A stretch of DNA of 64,000 nucleotides from Fasciolopsis buskii. Its lineage: Eukaryota > Platyhelminthes > Trematoda > Plagiorchiida > Fasciolidae. This document shows, in pieces, positions 26,801 to 41,900 of the stretch. The number at the start of each line of letters is the position of its first letter. Position 1 is the stretch's first letter. Under the pieces are notes generated by a model. The model searched no databases, was not told the origin of the DNA, and saw only the letters and a list, made by a program, of their open reading frames with translations. Position numbers and translations under genes: made by a program. The stretch lies in the NCBI GenBank assembly GCA_008360955.1, contig LUCM01007716.1:63739-127738 (forward strand), given 5' to 3'.

Positions 26801-29800
26801 TTATTTGATTAGATGCCTCTTTCTGGTCGATTCATGGTTGATTCAGTTAACCTTTAATGCAACATTTAAGATTCTTACTTTTGGACTAGTATAAAATACG
26901 TCATGGTTTATCAAATGGTGACCAGTTCGGAATTTAGTATTGTCTGGTTGGATAACTCGCCAATTTGCCAATCCCGGTAGCACTTACTTTTCTGGCCTTT
27001 TCCGGAGTATCCTTTCTTCATTCATCTCTCTCCAATATCTCTTGATCAATCATGAACTGCTGCATAACCGTAGCCAACCTACCACGAAATTGGGGAGGTC
27101 GACTGGCATTCAACTCTCTGAAGTATTCCACCCGTCGGGAAAGGGTAATGTCGCGCTTTTGAAACTGCAAACTTCCAGAATTTTGTTATTACTTATTGCC
27201 GACATGACTTTAATGTAACCTTTCACGGGAAACAACGTCAAAGTCAAAATAGGTACCCCGTGCTATGATATTTTTATCTGATTGTCAGTTTACTCGGGAT
27301 ACTTGTTTCTTGCTGTTCTGCTTGAAAAAAATATATCTGGAGCACAGTAGGATAACTGGAGGTTTGCTGATCAAAATGGAAGCAGCCCCTTTTATTTGAT
27401 CTATGCCATCGAGCAAGCGATCTAACCTCAATATTTGGAATCTAAGATTATGACCGCCATCCCTGATGAATGTGGTCACATTTCAAAGATTTTATTGAAA
27501 ATAGTTTCGGGGAAATCGTAAGAAAATCAACGGAATATTGAAGTCATCCTCATTTTTCTCAACTTCCTAATTTACAGACCAGTCAGTGCGGCTTATCTCT
27601 ACTATGGGCTTTCAACAAAGAACTTACCATGATGATGGCTCCTGTGCGACTTTATGAAACCTTCCAGTGTACTTCGGTCATAGTCAAAAAACGCCTACCG
27701 GAAACTTTTAGTGGCTAATCAAGTTTCCAAAGGGATCGCAATTAAAAACCCGGATATAAGTTTCTGAAGTTCGGTTATCAGATAAGCTTTCGTGGAAGTG
27801 CTCTCCAACTTGTGCCTCTGACCTGTAAACGCAACCCCCCTTTTCAATGTCTTCTGAAGCGCTCTCGCATGCACAGACTTTCAGTGATGCACCGCTTATA
27901 CATCTTCAAATTACTTGAAATGTTTTAAAATCGTTTTTGGTATCCTTTGGTAACCAACTCATTAACAAGACCAAAAACTAGAAATAGAGGCTGAAGTGCT
28001 GGTAGTCCACATCAGCTTCGTTGTCTTCTGTCATTGTCGTTGAGGTAAGGTGTATCAAATTACGTTTCCTCAAATATTCAGTACGATTTGCTGATCGCTA
28101 CCCAAGCCATTCCCCGCTTTATTACAGAACTTTGACGAAATTATTCAGATTTACGTCGAAAATATCGGATAGAAACATGTTTCTATTTTTCAAGCCTTCT
28201 CAAGAGTATATCTGCCTGTAGGAGAATCCGTAGATGATCAGTGTACCTTACAGTACATGGGCACAAATGTGTCCATTCAAGATTTACCGCGTTTCAAGTC
28301 TATGCAAACGAGATTTTAAAAAGTCAGTCGTGTGACATTTCGAATACTTTTGATACAATTTCGAATAATTTTGACACAATCCCGAAATAGTGTGGAAGGT
28401 GATATGGACCTAGTGGTTCATCAGTCTTCTGAACGGAATTGAGAATTTTGAAATTGCCGTGCGTATCACCTAATTTGAAATGTTCCACCCATTCCCACCG
28501 TAATGAATGTGTTGGCCTATGTGCAGGATGCTGTGATAGTTTCTAGGGCAGTGATCGAATCATTTACGGAAATCACAAGTTACTTAAGTTTCGGATCGAA
28601 TGAGTCTTTGCATCGGAGATTACCCATTCCTATTTCGAATAAATGTTTTGGTCGATGATAACCACTGGAAGTGGGTGAGAGCGAATATAATCGTATCCCA
28701 AATATCTTGTTCCTGATGGAGAGGTCGATTTGCTGCTTTATTTTGATCGATGCCACCTATAATTTGGTAGACCATGGTAAAATGGATATCTTTTGAAAGA
28801 AAGTTTCGTCAGCATTCGTTGGCTGTTGTGTCGGTCAGGGTTTTTTCCGAGTCTGCAATAGGTGATCTTCGACAGAGACCAGACATTGCGAACTCGGTTC
28901 AGGCATTCATTGGGGAACTTCAGCTATTAGACGAGAGAGCTTTATGAATGTAATAGTTGCCCGCCTTGAATAAATTACTTACCAACAGCTGATCCAACCT
29001 GCCAATACGTCAAATCTTTGCGATGAGCTTATACTTCTTGAATGGTTTTATCATTTCCATTCTCTTAACTGATGCAGTTGCAAGGAAAATACAAGATCCA
29101 TGCTGCAGCAAGCATGTATTTACGAACCGTGTAAAGACAGTGCTCACACATTCACAAGCAATCGAATGCGTTGGCACACCTCAACACAATCACGTGTTGG
29201 GGCAGCAAAATTCGTATGCCCTGGTTGAGCGCAAAATTCAGCACAACTGAATCAGTAAGCAGTGTACATCTCGACCTAGGAAGGAACATTGGTTGTCTCC
29301 TTCGTGTGCGAAGCACTGTGCGGTACGCCTTAAACGGGAAGCTGTTTTGGTGCTGAGTCGTTTCGGTCAGGATCTTATAAGCAGCCCTACTGAGTGAATG
29401 GTTGTGTGGCTGGATAGTAGTGGACTAACAAGGAAGCATACTGATCTCGAGTTTTCCGCCGTCCAACACGATCAAGGTTCTTCCTGTCGGGGGAGCATCA
29501 ACCTCCGATACGAGGCTAGCAGCTCTCATCGCGAGGCTGTCGATGCCCTCAACGCAATTATCAACACCTATCAATACTATTAACCCCTAACATGAACAAA
29601 CGCGATCCCATTTAGCATACTGTATAGGAAGCAGCACGTTATTGAGCCCTCGTTTAACAGGAAACTTAACAAATAAGAAAAAATCTAATTTGACTAATAT
29701 GGGTTGCGGAAGTCAATATCTACGATACCCTCACTGCGAAATTCGGTAGATAAAATTAGCTTAATGTACCTACAGGAAAGGTTTGTTTTCGTTATTTCGA

Positions 29801-32800
29801 TTTGGTCCCTTGAGGAATTCGCTCCGTCTTGTTCATTGTGTGATGCCTGTGGGGGTGGGAAAGAAGATTGTCACAACGGCATTTCCACTGTCGAGTATGT
29901 TGTATAAGTTTCAGACAATACCATTTGGGTTTGCTAGTTCGTGGGTGAAATTTCAAATATTGCTGAGTATTGTTTTGAATGGACTTTTATTACGTTACTG
30001 TTTGGTATATTTGGGCGATGTGGTCATCAATGAATGGACATCTGATTGAACTTGGAATTAATTTCTGACAGGCCGCGGCTAGGAGGCTTAAATTTCAACC
30101 CCATTAAACAATGTCTCTCATTCCATCAGATAGCATTGGAACAGGGTCCCCCTCCCCTACTATTACTTCTATTACTGCACATTTCATCACCATAGAATGT
30201 GCTGGTTCTGAGCCCCCCACATGGTTTTGCCTCGTGTGTTAGTCATACCCCAAAAATAGTTGTGCAACACAGAAATTTTCATTTTCGCTTTACATGAACT
30301 TATTATCTACCATCGTTCATACAGAATGCTTTGCAGAAGACGGCATGTTGGACGCACTAAGTCTTCCGAGTGAAGGAGCGCAAACATGTTTTGATGGTTT
30401 CAGCTCTCTTTCCTCTGTGCCACTATTTGGATTACCGTGCGTGCTGCACGTAGCTACAAAGGAGGCTGGTTAGGTTGAATTCAAGTTGTTTGAGTACATA
30501 ACCTGACCCTATGAAGATTTTGGTTTGTCTAATTGTGATCAAGTTTCTTATGCTGACATCTTTAGTGCTCACACACATTAAATCCTTTCAGTTAAGCACA
30601 GTACACTGTTTCTCACCTTGCAATTGTCTGCGGGACCATAATGTGAATCACACAACGTCCGATGCAAATCTATGAGATCACCACTTATCAGCATGTGAAA
30701 AATTTGCTCACATTCTTTCTGATCCCACGCATGCTCTGCACAACGATCTTTCAAAGTGTCGCTCTCATATTTAGACACGATCCGATTTTCCTTCCACATC
30801 CTCCAGAATCAATATCTATGGGGACTTCACTGTCCCATATTTAGCGCGAATTTTGACAAACCGTGACCGGGCTTCAGCCGAATCCCTGAGCAACCTGTCC
30901 TAATGCGTTACAATTATTCCTGGATGAGTTCTTTCATATTCTCCAAGAGGCGATGAGTGTATTTTTATTTTGTTTGTTAAGTTTTTTTCTCCATATTTTA
31001 TTTTTTTTCGCCCTCACATTTTTGACTGTAATGCGACATTATTTAGTTTACGTAAAAGTCTATACAATACAATAAAAATCCGATTGCACATACTAATTCT
31101 GCATATTCGATTCATACAGATTTAATATAGTTCTTACCGTCTGACATTTACCAAGTTCTTCAACGTTTCATGCCCTTTGCAGCTTTCAGACCCAGTGGAT
31201 ACTCCCACACCCTTGTGCAACTGTTCTGCATTTGGGTCGCAGGTAGAACGAAACGCGCCCTTTGACTTTCTGCGCTACAATTCCTCATTGTCACTTCGTT
31301 GTTTTCTTGCGGATTTTTTTTGGTTACATTATGGTCTTTGTTCACCGTAACAATCGGTCGGAATTATTATTGTTCAACATCCTTATTGTTTCTGAACTTG
31401 GTTTAGGATCATGCATTGTTCTACTTCAAAGATCCTCTAATCCGTCTAGAACAGGTATTGAGCAGTGAAACTTCAAAACCGTTGATTACCAACTCAGGCG
31501 TGCTTTCGGGTGCTGTCCTTTCACCGTAATTTTTCTTTACTTGCATCAGCGACTCACTGATTAGCTCCCTCTGTCATCCGTTTAAGTATGTTGGTGATGT
31601 TGTCCTCTCTCAAGCCGTTTTGAACAACGATGATTTTCAAAGTTTTTCCAACAACTTGTCTTCTAGCTGCCTACGATTTCTCTGCACAGGATGGCTTAAA
31701 TCTCAATACATCTAAATGTTTCGAATGTCTGTTCTCTCTCTCTCGGTCGGCCTACCCACCCGAAACGTCTTCCTCAACTCAAAAACTTAACAAGGTTGAT
31801 TCCGTGAGATATCGAAAAGTTGCTGTTGAAAAAATCTGAAGTGGATTTTTCACATTTCCACCTGTGTAAAGAATCTTCGGCAGTTGTCATTTCAAACCAA
31901 GGAGCTTCGACACTACAAGGTGAAACAAAGCAACGTGTTTTAGCCGAATTCCTGAGGGGCGTATCATAATGTGCTTAGACCATTTCTCGATGAGCTTTTA
32001 TTTCATTCTTCCCTATTTTCCCCACGTTCTTGACTGAAATGCGACATTTATTTTATACCCAAGAGTCTATGCAATGCAGTGCAAGTCACTTAAACAACGT
32101 AGTTGGAAAAGTATGGGTGTAAAGAATTAAAAAGTAATGCGTAAATAAATTTTTTCGAACTTTATTTTTACGTATTTTTCTGTTATTTGGTATTGTATAA
32201 CATCGTTCAGCGATCACTGTATAGAGTGCGGGTTTCTCCGCCATAAAGAACCCGAAATTTCAGACAAAATTTAGCATAATTGCGCCGGTTACCACTATTA
32301 CTTCACCGGTTGTCCAAGACTCGCCCTGATTGGGCCGTCTCATTTGATGCATTTCATCTTACTTGGTTCTTGTTTTGTTGTCGAATCCAGACTGCTCATT
32401 CTGACTGGTTGGCACAACTCCCGATATGACCTTCTCAGCTTTCATATCCGCAATCTTCCCTCTAAGCAAGCCACTGTGTCAACGGGTATCTAGTTGACAG
32501 GGTTCTCGATCTGGTCTTGCCATCTGTATTCACTCGCTGTCTGACACGATCGGATTGCATCCACGATAGTGTATTGATTACGATTAGCCTAGCACGGCTC
32601 ATCACCGCGCAATCAACAGTAACCAGACAGCTATCAGACCCAAGCACATCGTCGTTTAAACTGCCATCCCCTCAAAGACATTGTTACGGCTGATCACATT
32701 CCATCCCGTACAATTGCTTGTTTACTGTCATGCTGTTGAACAAGGACCAATTTCTTATTTGCTTTGTGCATGGTATATGAATATAATCAGATAAAATATT

Positions 32801-34310
32801 TCATTTCTTTTGTTTGTCACTTAGATTTGTTATACATGCGCATACATACGTATTTGCGTATGTGTAATGCGTCTTCGGGATAGTTTGATATACTCCTTCT
32901 ATTATGTCTATGAAAAGCCACAAAAGCGTGAGATTGGAATATGGATTGCCGAGTTTGTCCCAATTTTTCTCTTGCAACCTTGGCATTCTTTTTATGGTGT
33001 CACCTTTTCCACACTCAAAGCAAAATTCCTCAATTTAAATTGGGATTTATTTTTTTAAGCATTCACTGGCAGGTGCTTTGGTCACAGATGTGCTTCACTG
33101 ATGCATCTAAGTTGATACCAGGGCCGATACAGAATGAAACGGTTGCTATCTCAACACCAAACTTTATTGTCGGGGAAATTAAAAAAAAACACGTAACTGA
33201 CCTGGAAGTAATGCCGAAGCTTAAAAATATTTTACGAGAACTATGCCTTCTCAAACATAATCTTGCTCGGGACTTTGCAGTTCACCAGGCCATTCAAATG
33301 TTAACCAATTCGAACAATTTTTGCTACATTGTCTGGCTTCAGATTTTTGCATCGTTTTTTTGCAGTTTCACCTAGACACTTCTCACTGCCTCATGTTAAC
33401 AGTGAATAACCAATTTATATCAAATCTGAATATGAAAGAATCTCGGAAATCAGATCCAATAGTGAAATACCTTATGCTGATCTAGGCGTGTGATTGTTGA
33501 CCAGCAAATTTCATCTTTTTTCCCTTCATTCTCGCTCTCTTTCCCGGTCGCTAAATGCATGGTCAAATATCATCTGTCACATCTAGTTTTGACGAGATCC
33601 TTGGAGGTGGTTTCCCAATCGGTCGATTGACAGAATTATGTGGCCAACCAGGGGTAGGAAAGACCCAGTTTTGGTAAGTCGATCTGATTTCAGCCTGACA
33701 TTTTTTGCGTATCGTTGCGTGGAAGCGTTTGCATGCACAAGCAAACATCTTCGAAAAGATAAGGACGAAACAAGTAGAGACGCTATTCGGATTAACTCCC
33801 CTGGATGCCATAAATCCGACGTATGAAGCAATCTTTTGTTGATGTGGTGCGAATTAGTACATCGTATCGCGTTACGGACAACATTAAAGATGAAATTGTG
33901 TACATCGGACTATTGTCTCATCTTTTTCTGATTTTCATATTTTCCCCAGTCAAACAAATATACAGGCAACCTGGGTAGAAAAATAATATGTGAACGAGTT
34001 TATTTGTCACAGTGCTTTTAATGAAAGTGGTTTTCGCTGCACGCCCATGAAACAAAAGTAATGTCGCATTGAATATTTTCAAGACGGGAGACTGAGTTGT
34101 GAGGGCCTTGACTAAAACCAACTACCGTTTAAAACTGATAGGCTTTTATGCTATCGATAGAACACTGAAGTCAAAAACCCTCCACCAAGTGCAGCATCTT
34201 CAGTCGGTCGTCTCGGTTCTAATTTACTTTCATTCCGCTTAGTCGAACTAAGGCAACCAGTCAGCCTCTGACTCATCAAAGTGAATCTCGTTTGTCAGTC
34301 AAACTCTCTC

Positions 34311-34378
<68 letters not shown>

Positions 34379-35951
34379 CTCCAGGGCTGGGTTTCGTTTG
34401 TCCTTACTAGTTTAATGATTACAGTCAATTCTTTATCATGAACTTTTCGATGTACGTGGATATTCAGCAAAAAAGAGCTCCTAACAATGTTACATCTTGT
34501 GAACTTCAGGCTTTTAGAAGCCATTCGTATGTGCCATTTAAAATGATGGGCAGTGACTTACGTACGTTTTCATTTCCGAACCTTCTCGTTTTATTCTTTT
34601 CGCAGTCATGGTTCTATGCCAAGTGCATGTATTGACCCACATTTTTATCTTATTCATAGTATTCAAACATGCCTTACTGTCCAGCTGCCAAAATGGTTTG
34701 GTGGTTTGGCTGGTCAAGCTATTTTCATCGATACAGAAGGCAATTTTATTCCGCGACGTGTGGAGCAAATGGCTGAGGCTCTGGTCGCGCACTGTCGTAA
34801 ACATCTTACTTTCGAAGGTAAGGTCTTCATCTAGTGTGTTCTCGTTGTTCCGCTCATTTTTCTGTTTGCTAAGTTCAACCTTGTGTGTTATTCGCCGTAC
34901 TATTTCTGCCGTTTGTCCGCATTCTGATTATCGTCCTAATTTAGTTGTGTTGACTTTCATCACTGACGGAAACATTTGAATCCTATCACAGTAAGTCTCT
35001 CATTAACGAATTCGATTTGATCTTAGCTCGAACTACCTGCTGACAAATCGGTTCGATGACCGGACAGCTTTTATGACGCCAGCTACGCCCATTGAGCATG
35101 GAATATTATGTGCGGACTGAATCTGCTTGTAGCTGGCAACTGAGAGCACAATATGGCCCAATAACAGGTTCGAAATTCAGAAGGAATTTCAGACCTCACT
35201 GAAACAAATGGCTGCGGCTCGGCTTGCAGCAAGGCCTTGCTTATTAGCACATCACCTTGCGGTCCACCACTTCGCACCTCACAGTTCCGACGAAGTGGAC
35301 TTTTGAGGCCAACAGTATAGGTCGCCTGCAGCATTGTTGTGCTAACAAGAGCGAATTACTGAAGACTTAGTGGTTGTTCAGTCTCAGTGTAATTGAACTA
35401 AATTTCGCCAAACTGGAAGAATATTGCCTCAAAGTCGTTCGTCCTAGGTTCCGGTTTTGGCTTTGACCGCGATGGATATGCATAACTGACTATTTCTTAC
35501 AAGGATAGAGCAACTGTATATTGTTTCTGCCATTTAGTAAGGCTGACTCGAGCGTTGCGGACGAAGTGAATGTCTAAACTGACTGTTCGACTCACGAATA
35601 AACGGGATGCCAGATTTTAGTTGGGAGTAACGTGGATTCGAAAGATACTGACATATGACTTTTTACGCAACACGGATTCAACAAACTAATTCCGCAACAT
35701 GAATGAGTAGACCGCGTGGTCAACTTCACTCTACCGTTCGAGAGAGAAAGTAGTTGGACGACGGGTTTGGGGCGATGAGTCCGTGAGATGGCAGAAAAGT
35801 AGAGAAAACCGTAACCAGTGGGTTGACAAGCACGAAAGCAGTTAAATAACCGGGCTGTACACAACGAGATTACTCACCTGGAAGTGGGAGGTTTCGAGTG
35901 ACACAACTATGTCAAGGAGAACGGCGATCATGCATTTGAAAAATCATCTTT

Positions 35952-35986
<35 letters not shown>

Positions 35987-38900
35987 CGTATACGAATGAA
36001 AATAAAGGTATTGCACACTGCATTGAAAACAACCATGACGTGGACGCAACATGTAAGCAGAACTGCGGAAGGGGAACAAACGGAGGAAAAAATAAAACAA
36101 CAAAACAACTGTTTCTCTGTTTTCGCCGTACACATTTTGTGACATTTTAGTTGTTTTCGGATTATTGTAAACGGAATGAGTTCTAAAGACGGATCACATA
36201 TCATTCATGCCACTAACTTCGGTTCTAGGCTATGTCTCTCCACATCTCCAATCAACAACAGTGCTCACCTCTTGGGTCCCAACCAGAAAGTCGGGGGAAG
36301 CACCAGCCGAGGCCAAAGCCAAAACTAACTTCTTCATGCCTCTACTCAAATCATAGCCTGACCGCCAAGTTGCTTCTTTCGACCTTGCAAAAAGAGTAAG
36401 AAAAAGTAGACGATGTACAGGCATAGACAATAGGTGCCTAAGCCACCGAAGGCGACGTAGATCGATTATCTCAGTCAAAGGACGACTGTCTGTACCCAAC
36501 ATATGACGACGCACCTCGTCGTTGTTCAGCGGATGTTCCCATCAGATACGAGTAGTGCTTAGGAGACATCTATGGGAAAACACAAAAAGTCACCGGGCAT
36601 CCTCAACGCGTATAGGCAAAGTCTTGCAAACGTAAAGAATATTACGAACTCGCGTTCAATCGCCTGCGCATTAAAAATCAGCAAGGCGATACCATCGGCA
36701 TACTCCAAGTCAAAATTGCTGTAACCGAGAAGGTTTTCAAATGCATGATCGCCGTTCTCCTTGACATAGTTGTGTCACTCGAAACCTCCCACTTCCAGGT
36801 GAGTAATCTCGTTGTGTACAGCCCGGTTATTTAACTGCTTTCGTGCTTGTCAACCCACTGGTTACGGTTTTCTCTACTTTTCTGCCATCTCACGGACTCA
36901 TCGCCCCAAACCCGTCGTCCAACTACTTTCTCTCTCGAACGGTAGAGTGAAGTTGACCACGCGGTCTACTCATTCATGTTGCGGAATTAGTTTGTTGAAT
37001 CCGTGTTGCGTAAAAAGTCATATGTCAGTATCTTTCGAATCCACGTTACTCCCAACTAAAATCTGGCATCCCGTTTATTCGTGAGTCGAACAGTCAGTTT
37101 AGACATTCATTTCGTCCGCAAATTCTTTTTCGCTCGAATTATTCGCGCAGTTTTCTTTTGTGTTTTCAGTGAACGCTGGCTTGGATAGAATACCAACGAA
37201 TCATTGTCCACTCCAAAAAAGTTCGACATTGCTGTTCATTGAATATCCTGTTTTTTCCTCACTTTTTGTCCTATTTCATCGGTTTATGTCGGTTCGGAAT
37301 CGGAAATACCAATGTAACTTTTATTAAGCTTACGCACAGAACTACAACAGTGCTCAGTTAATCCAAAGTAGCCGGATTCGCTTGTTGTCCCACAATTCCG
37401 TAACATTATTTTTGTCTTGTGTTGAACACTGTTTATTATTAACATGCATTTACGCCGTTTCCCTATATATGTTCGATGAAAATACTCCTATCGTTAACTC
37501 TGATATTTTTAAAAAGAAGTATTAAATATTTTAGTGTCACATTGGAACTGAATCCGCATTGGTGTTTGCTTATCTATGTTCTTCTATGAATTTCGCTCCC
37601 TATTTCCTCTCAACTTAGGCAACAACGGTAATCCAGTGTAAAGCAGTCTCATTTTTCTCGATGTAAACAATGTATGTTATCCGCTGTTCTCCCGTCATTT
37701 CCCCAACTCTGCTGGGAAAGAATTTCATCATTCTATGCAGCATATATTTGTGCACCGTTAGCTCTTTCCTTGGTATGTCCTTAAATTACCTCATTTTGGA
37801 GCTGCAACGATATCGACACAATAGAAACGATAGAGCGTTTGCACGAAAATATCCTTTCTGACACTGCTTCCATCGTATTTTACCCTCTTCTGTAAGTAGT
37901 CTCTTGTCAGTGTAAGACAAAACATTCTCTCCTATGTCCAATCTTTGTATTAGTATTGTTATTTCCCTAGCATTTACTCTCAGAAACAAGGGTGTCTGAA
38001 TCTACAACCTGCCTTTTACTCTGTAAATTGTCATTTTAGGTGGCACTTCTCTGAATTGAAAAAATATCGGGCAAATCCAATTGACAGTAAGGGCATTAAT
38101 ACTGTTTAATATGGGATTTTAGAGAGTGGAACTTCATTCCATGTTTGAAATGGGAGGCGAACAAAGAGGCGTCATACCAAAGACGAGCACAACTTAGTGC
38201 CTTGGACGGATACGATGAGAGATCGAATCGAGAAGCTAGTGGTTTCTGGAAAGAGTTGTTCGTCTAGCTACACTTCCTACCTGAGGCGAAAAGAAAACTG
38301 GGAATTGTGTGATCTCTGCTAGCTTCGGATATGATTTTCGTTTTATGTCAACGGAGAACAGGGTATATGATCAACACTGTTTGAGTATTTTAACTGCTGT
38401 ACTTACGGAACAAATATTTTTCGTTTCGAGATAGATTTTTCCCAGTTTTCATCTCGGTGAGAAAACATTTTCATTAGTAGAATTTCTGATTCAGTTCATC
38501 GCAGTTTGGCAGATATTTCAATGATATAAGGGGCAATATGCTTCAAATTTGATATCAGCAGGGCTGATCTTTACTTACTGAAAATCTTTGTTTGTTCCTA
38601 ACTCGGCTTTGATGTATTCTAGATACGGATAATCCGAATTTTTGCATGAAACCTAACCGAAAATCCGTGTATTACCGTCTAACGCTGTTTCTTTTACCGA
38701 GCAACTAATTTGGCACGGAAGTAATATGCTTGTTTCTGGCAAAAAAAGCCGGCATTCAGTGCCTATCTGTCTGAAGATTTGACATGGCCGGTACTCCAAC
38801 GCATCGATGTGATGTGCGGATAAAAACAGTTTTCTTCTGTGAATGATTTCATCTTTCGATATAAGACACTTGAGTCACAAAAGCGAGTTCTTGTTCCATC

Positions 38901-41900
38901 AATCGTCTACTTTCTACACGAAGAACTTTAGTTATTTAATTCGGAAATTTATTAAACAAGCTGGATAAGCAAAATACATCGCAAATAGCTTTTCAACACA
39001 AACAAAGCTAAGAGTGGTGTGTCCTGCATATTGAATCAACGGAAAGCAACTGCTTCTTAATCACTTCATTTGTTTCGTACTGAGCCAGAGCTTATAATTG
39101 TTCTGGAATAATCAATAGAAGTTTTGTGCTGTACACGAAGGGCTAACGATGGTTGCATTTGTTCGATCTGAGTTGCACATGAACACGAGAAATCTCCGTT
39201 GGTCGAAGCCAACAACGTATGTATCAGCCAGCTTTCAACACCTGGTCAATCAAAACCACAGCTTCTCACTAAACTACGGTGCTTTCGCGGGTTTGGGAAA
39301 TACCGTGGGTAGTGTTCACTCGTTAGGATGAGCAGTTTGGTGAACAGGCAGGTTGAGTAAGTGTTGGTAGATTGTAGATGCATCTGCTGAGGGATGCAGC
39401 TCACGGATGTTCCCACTATTTGTGTATTGAAAATCGAATAGGGCATCTTCAAGCAATCCTTCTTCTCAGAGGTTATTACAATCCCATTAGAGTCATTCAT
39501 TCGTTCCAGACGGGCGATACAGTTCAGCCTACGCCGTGTTTCTGCGTGGGTATGATTTATGGTTTGCTGTCCAAGGTTGTTCGCTTTGTCTTAACAGCGG
39601 GATTCATGCCCTCGAAATACCCACCTAAGCAATTATGAATTATCATTAGAGAATATTTTTTCATAATCGGATGTAATGATTCCAGTTTCTCTTAATTCTT
39701 CCCGCTCTTTTATCCATGTTCACACTTTTCTATCCGCTATTTTTATGGCGAGGCACAGATGGGCATACACCCACGGAGGAAGAACTGCAGCAATTTACTC
39801 CCAGTGTGGAGAGTCTGATGGCCAGGATACACTATATCCGTATCACAGACCACTTGCAGCTGATGGTCACCGTTCAACGTTTGAGTCAGTTTTGCTCCAA
39901 GCAAGTAAATGTAAGCAGTCGGTTGTAATCCATGTGAGGGTGATTAAATCTACGTAGTGGATTGGGAATTTGCTATCTCCTTTACGTTTCTGCATGAATA
40001 ATTGCATCCGAGTTCCCTGATAGGTTTTACTCTTTCTTTATAGTTCCTTATTCTACAAGCCAGCCCCATCGAGATTGACAAAATCCTTGTGCTCCACGTA
40101 GCGTTTTGCTCTTGGGAAGGATGTTACCATGATAAATCCTGCCATGAGTCGGTACCATTGTTGTATTTGCTCGAAATTCGTAATCACTCTGTCCGACTGT
40201 TTTAAGGAGGGACCATGTTTTTGCAATTGTGTCAATGAGTCGTGCTATAATCTCACCGAAAGCAGAGGCCGGGCCTAAATTCGCAATTCATAACAAATTA
40301 AAAAATGTCAAAATCGCCAAACACTCATATTTGAAAATGAACCATATATATGGCCCAGTAAGGTGCTTATCCACTGAACAAGACTCGGCAGAAAATAGGG
40401 TATGCATAGTAATGAAATGAATTAGTTGTCTTAGATTAGTTTCGCCCGGAGTTCATTTTTAGTTGGGGATGAACCTTTTGTTTGGGATGTGTCTAACTAG
40501 CTTTGATGGTAAAAGAAATTGACGTACAATAAGTTGAAAGCTCGAATCCTGTTCGTACAAAAATGTCACGTCTTATATGGGTGACAAATTAAGACGAAGC
40601 CTGATATCAGGCGAGTTGGAATAGAGTGAAGTAAATTGGATCGTAATACCGATAACTCGGTTCATTCATTCATTCATTCACGAAATCTTCCCGGTTTACT
40701 TCAGAACCATGACAAAATTATTCGGATTTACATCGAAGATATCGGGTAGGAACCTGTCTGTTTTACATGCTTTCCGGAGAGTATGTTTGCTCCCAAATTG
40801 TAGAAGAATTCACAGATGTTTAGTGTACCTTACAGTACACAGGCACAAATGTGTCCATTAAAGATATACCGCTTTTCAAGCCTATGCAAACGAGATTTTA
40901 AAAAGTCAGTTGTGTAGCATTTCTGAATAATTTTGACCTAACCCCGTAGTAATGTGAAGTGTGGAATAGATCTTTTTCTCCTGTCTGGACGGGTTAGATT
41001 GATGTAACTCGCCTGATGTATGTGGGAGTGGTGGTTCGCAGATCAGGAAAGAGCTTCATCGCTCTTAACAGCAGATTATTTTTCTGAGCACAGCGTAGTA
41101 TTGTACTGCGAAGCGGATGCATGCTCCTTTCTCTGTGATCAGCACCACATTTTAATTATCTTGATTGCCATCTTCAATCACCTTAAACTAGTCGCATTTT
41201 AATTCAGTATTCTTCACATTTAATATCTAATTTTTCACTGATTAGAGCATATATTCAGTCTTCAATGGACCCACAATCTGTGTATGATTGGTGCTTAACC
41301 ATTCCTCGTACGTGTCCACTTACTGAACGGTGTGTTACGTTTCAAATTGTTTAATTTGGATCATTTTCTGAAGGAAAAATCTGCAAAATCGGAACAAAAA
41401 TGGGACCGATTTTTCAAGCTATTCTTATTTCTGTTGCCCTCGTCATTCTTTTGCGCGAAGTTCTTTGATATTTACGTTCTAATTTTTCAGTAACATTACA
41501 AGACTTTTTTTCTCTGTAAATGTGTTCCACTCATCTGTTCTCTCGCCACATAACCAATTTTTCTCGGAGAATACAGTATAATAGTCTATCAAGTCAGCTT
41601 GAGGCTGGCTTCAGCTATGTATTGTGTGAACTGATCGTGTTTATTAAAAATATTTGTTCCTTTTTTATCGTAACTTAGGTTGTATCGAAGTTTGGTTATT
41701 ATTCCGTATGTAATTAATAGGAATATCCGAAGTGCTTATATGTTGCAAGAATTCTTGACACGTAAGGCTTGCAAATATTGCCATCCGTAGTTCGCTTCTG
41801 ATCCTTTACAGTCACCCGAATCTTGTTGGACTGCCATAACTGAAATAGCTAATGGTCCAAACAGTTTGGTTATCATCCAATCAATTTGTCATAGACATGA

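Noticed and set aside
33553..33586. In-frame ATG and GQISSVTSS just before the Walker A exon as part of RAD51C
   Set aside because: It looks alignable to human, but a TAA precedes the ATG and no acceptor lies upstream; exon 2 joins in phase at 33587 and aligns better.
34276..34524. Open frames with long Ile-Tyr runs, also at 20819 and 35912
   Set aside because: They are produced by translating (TA)n microsatellites.
35592..37084. Identical 90-codon open frames in the two arms as a real gene pair
   Set aside because: Identity follows from the inverted repeat itself; the peptide shows no domain and the frame is not independently supported.
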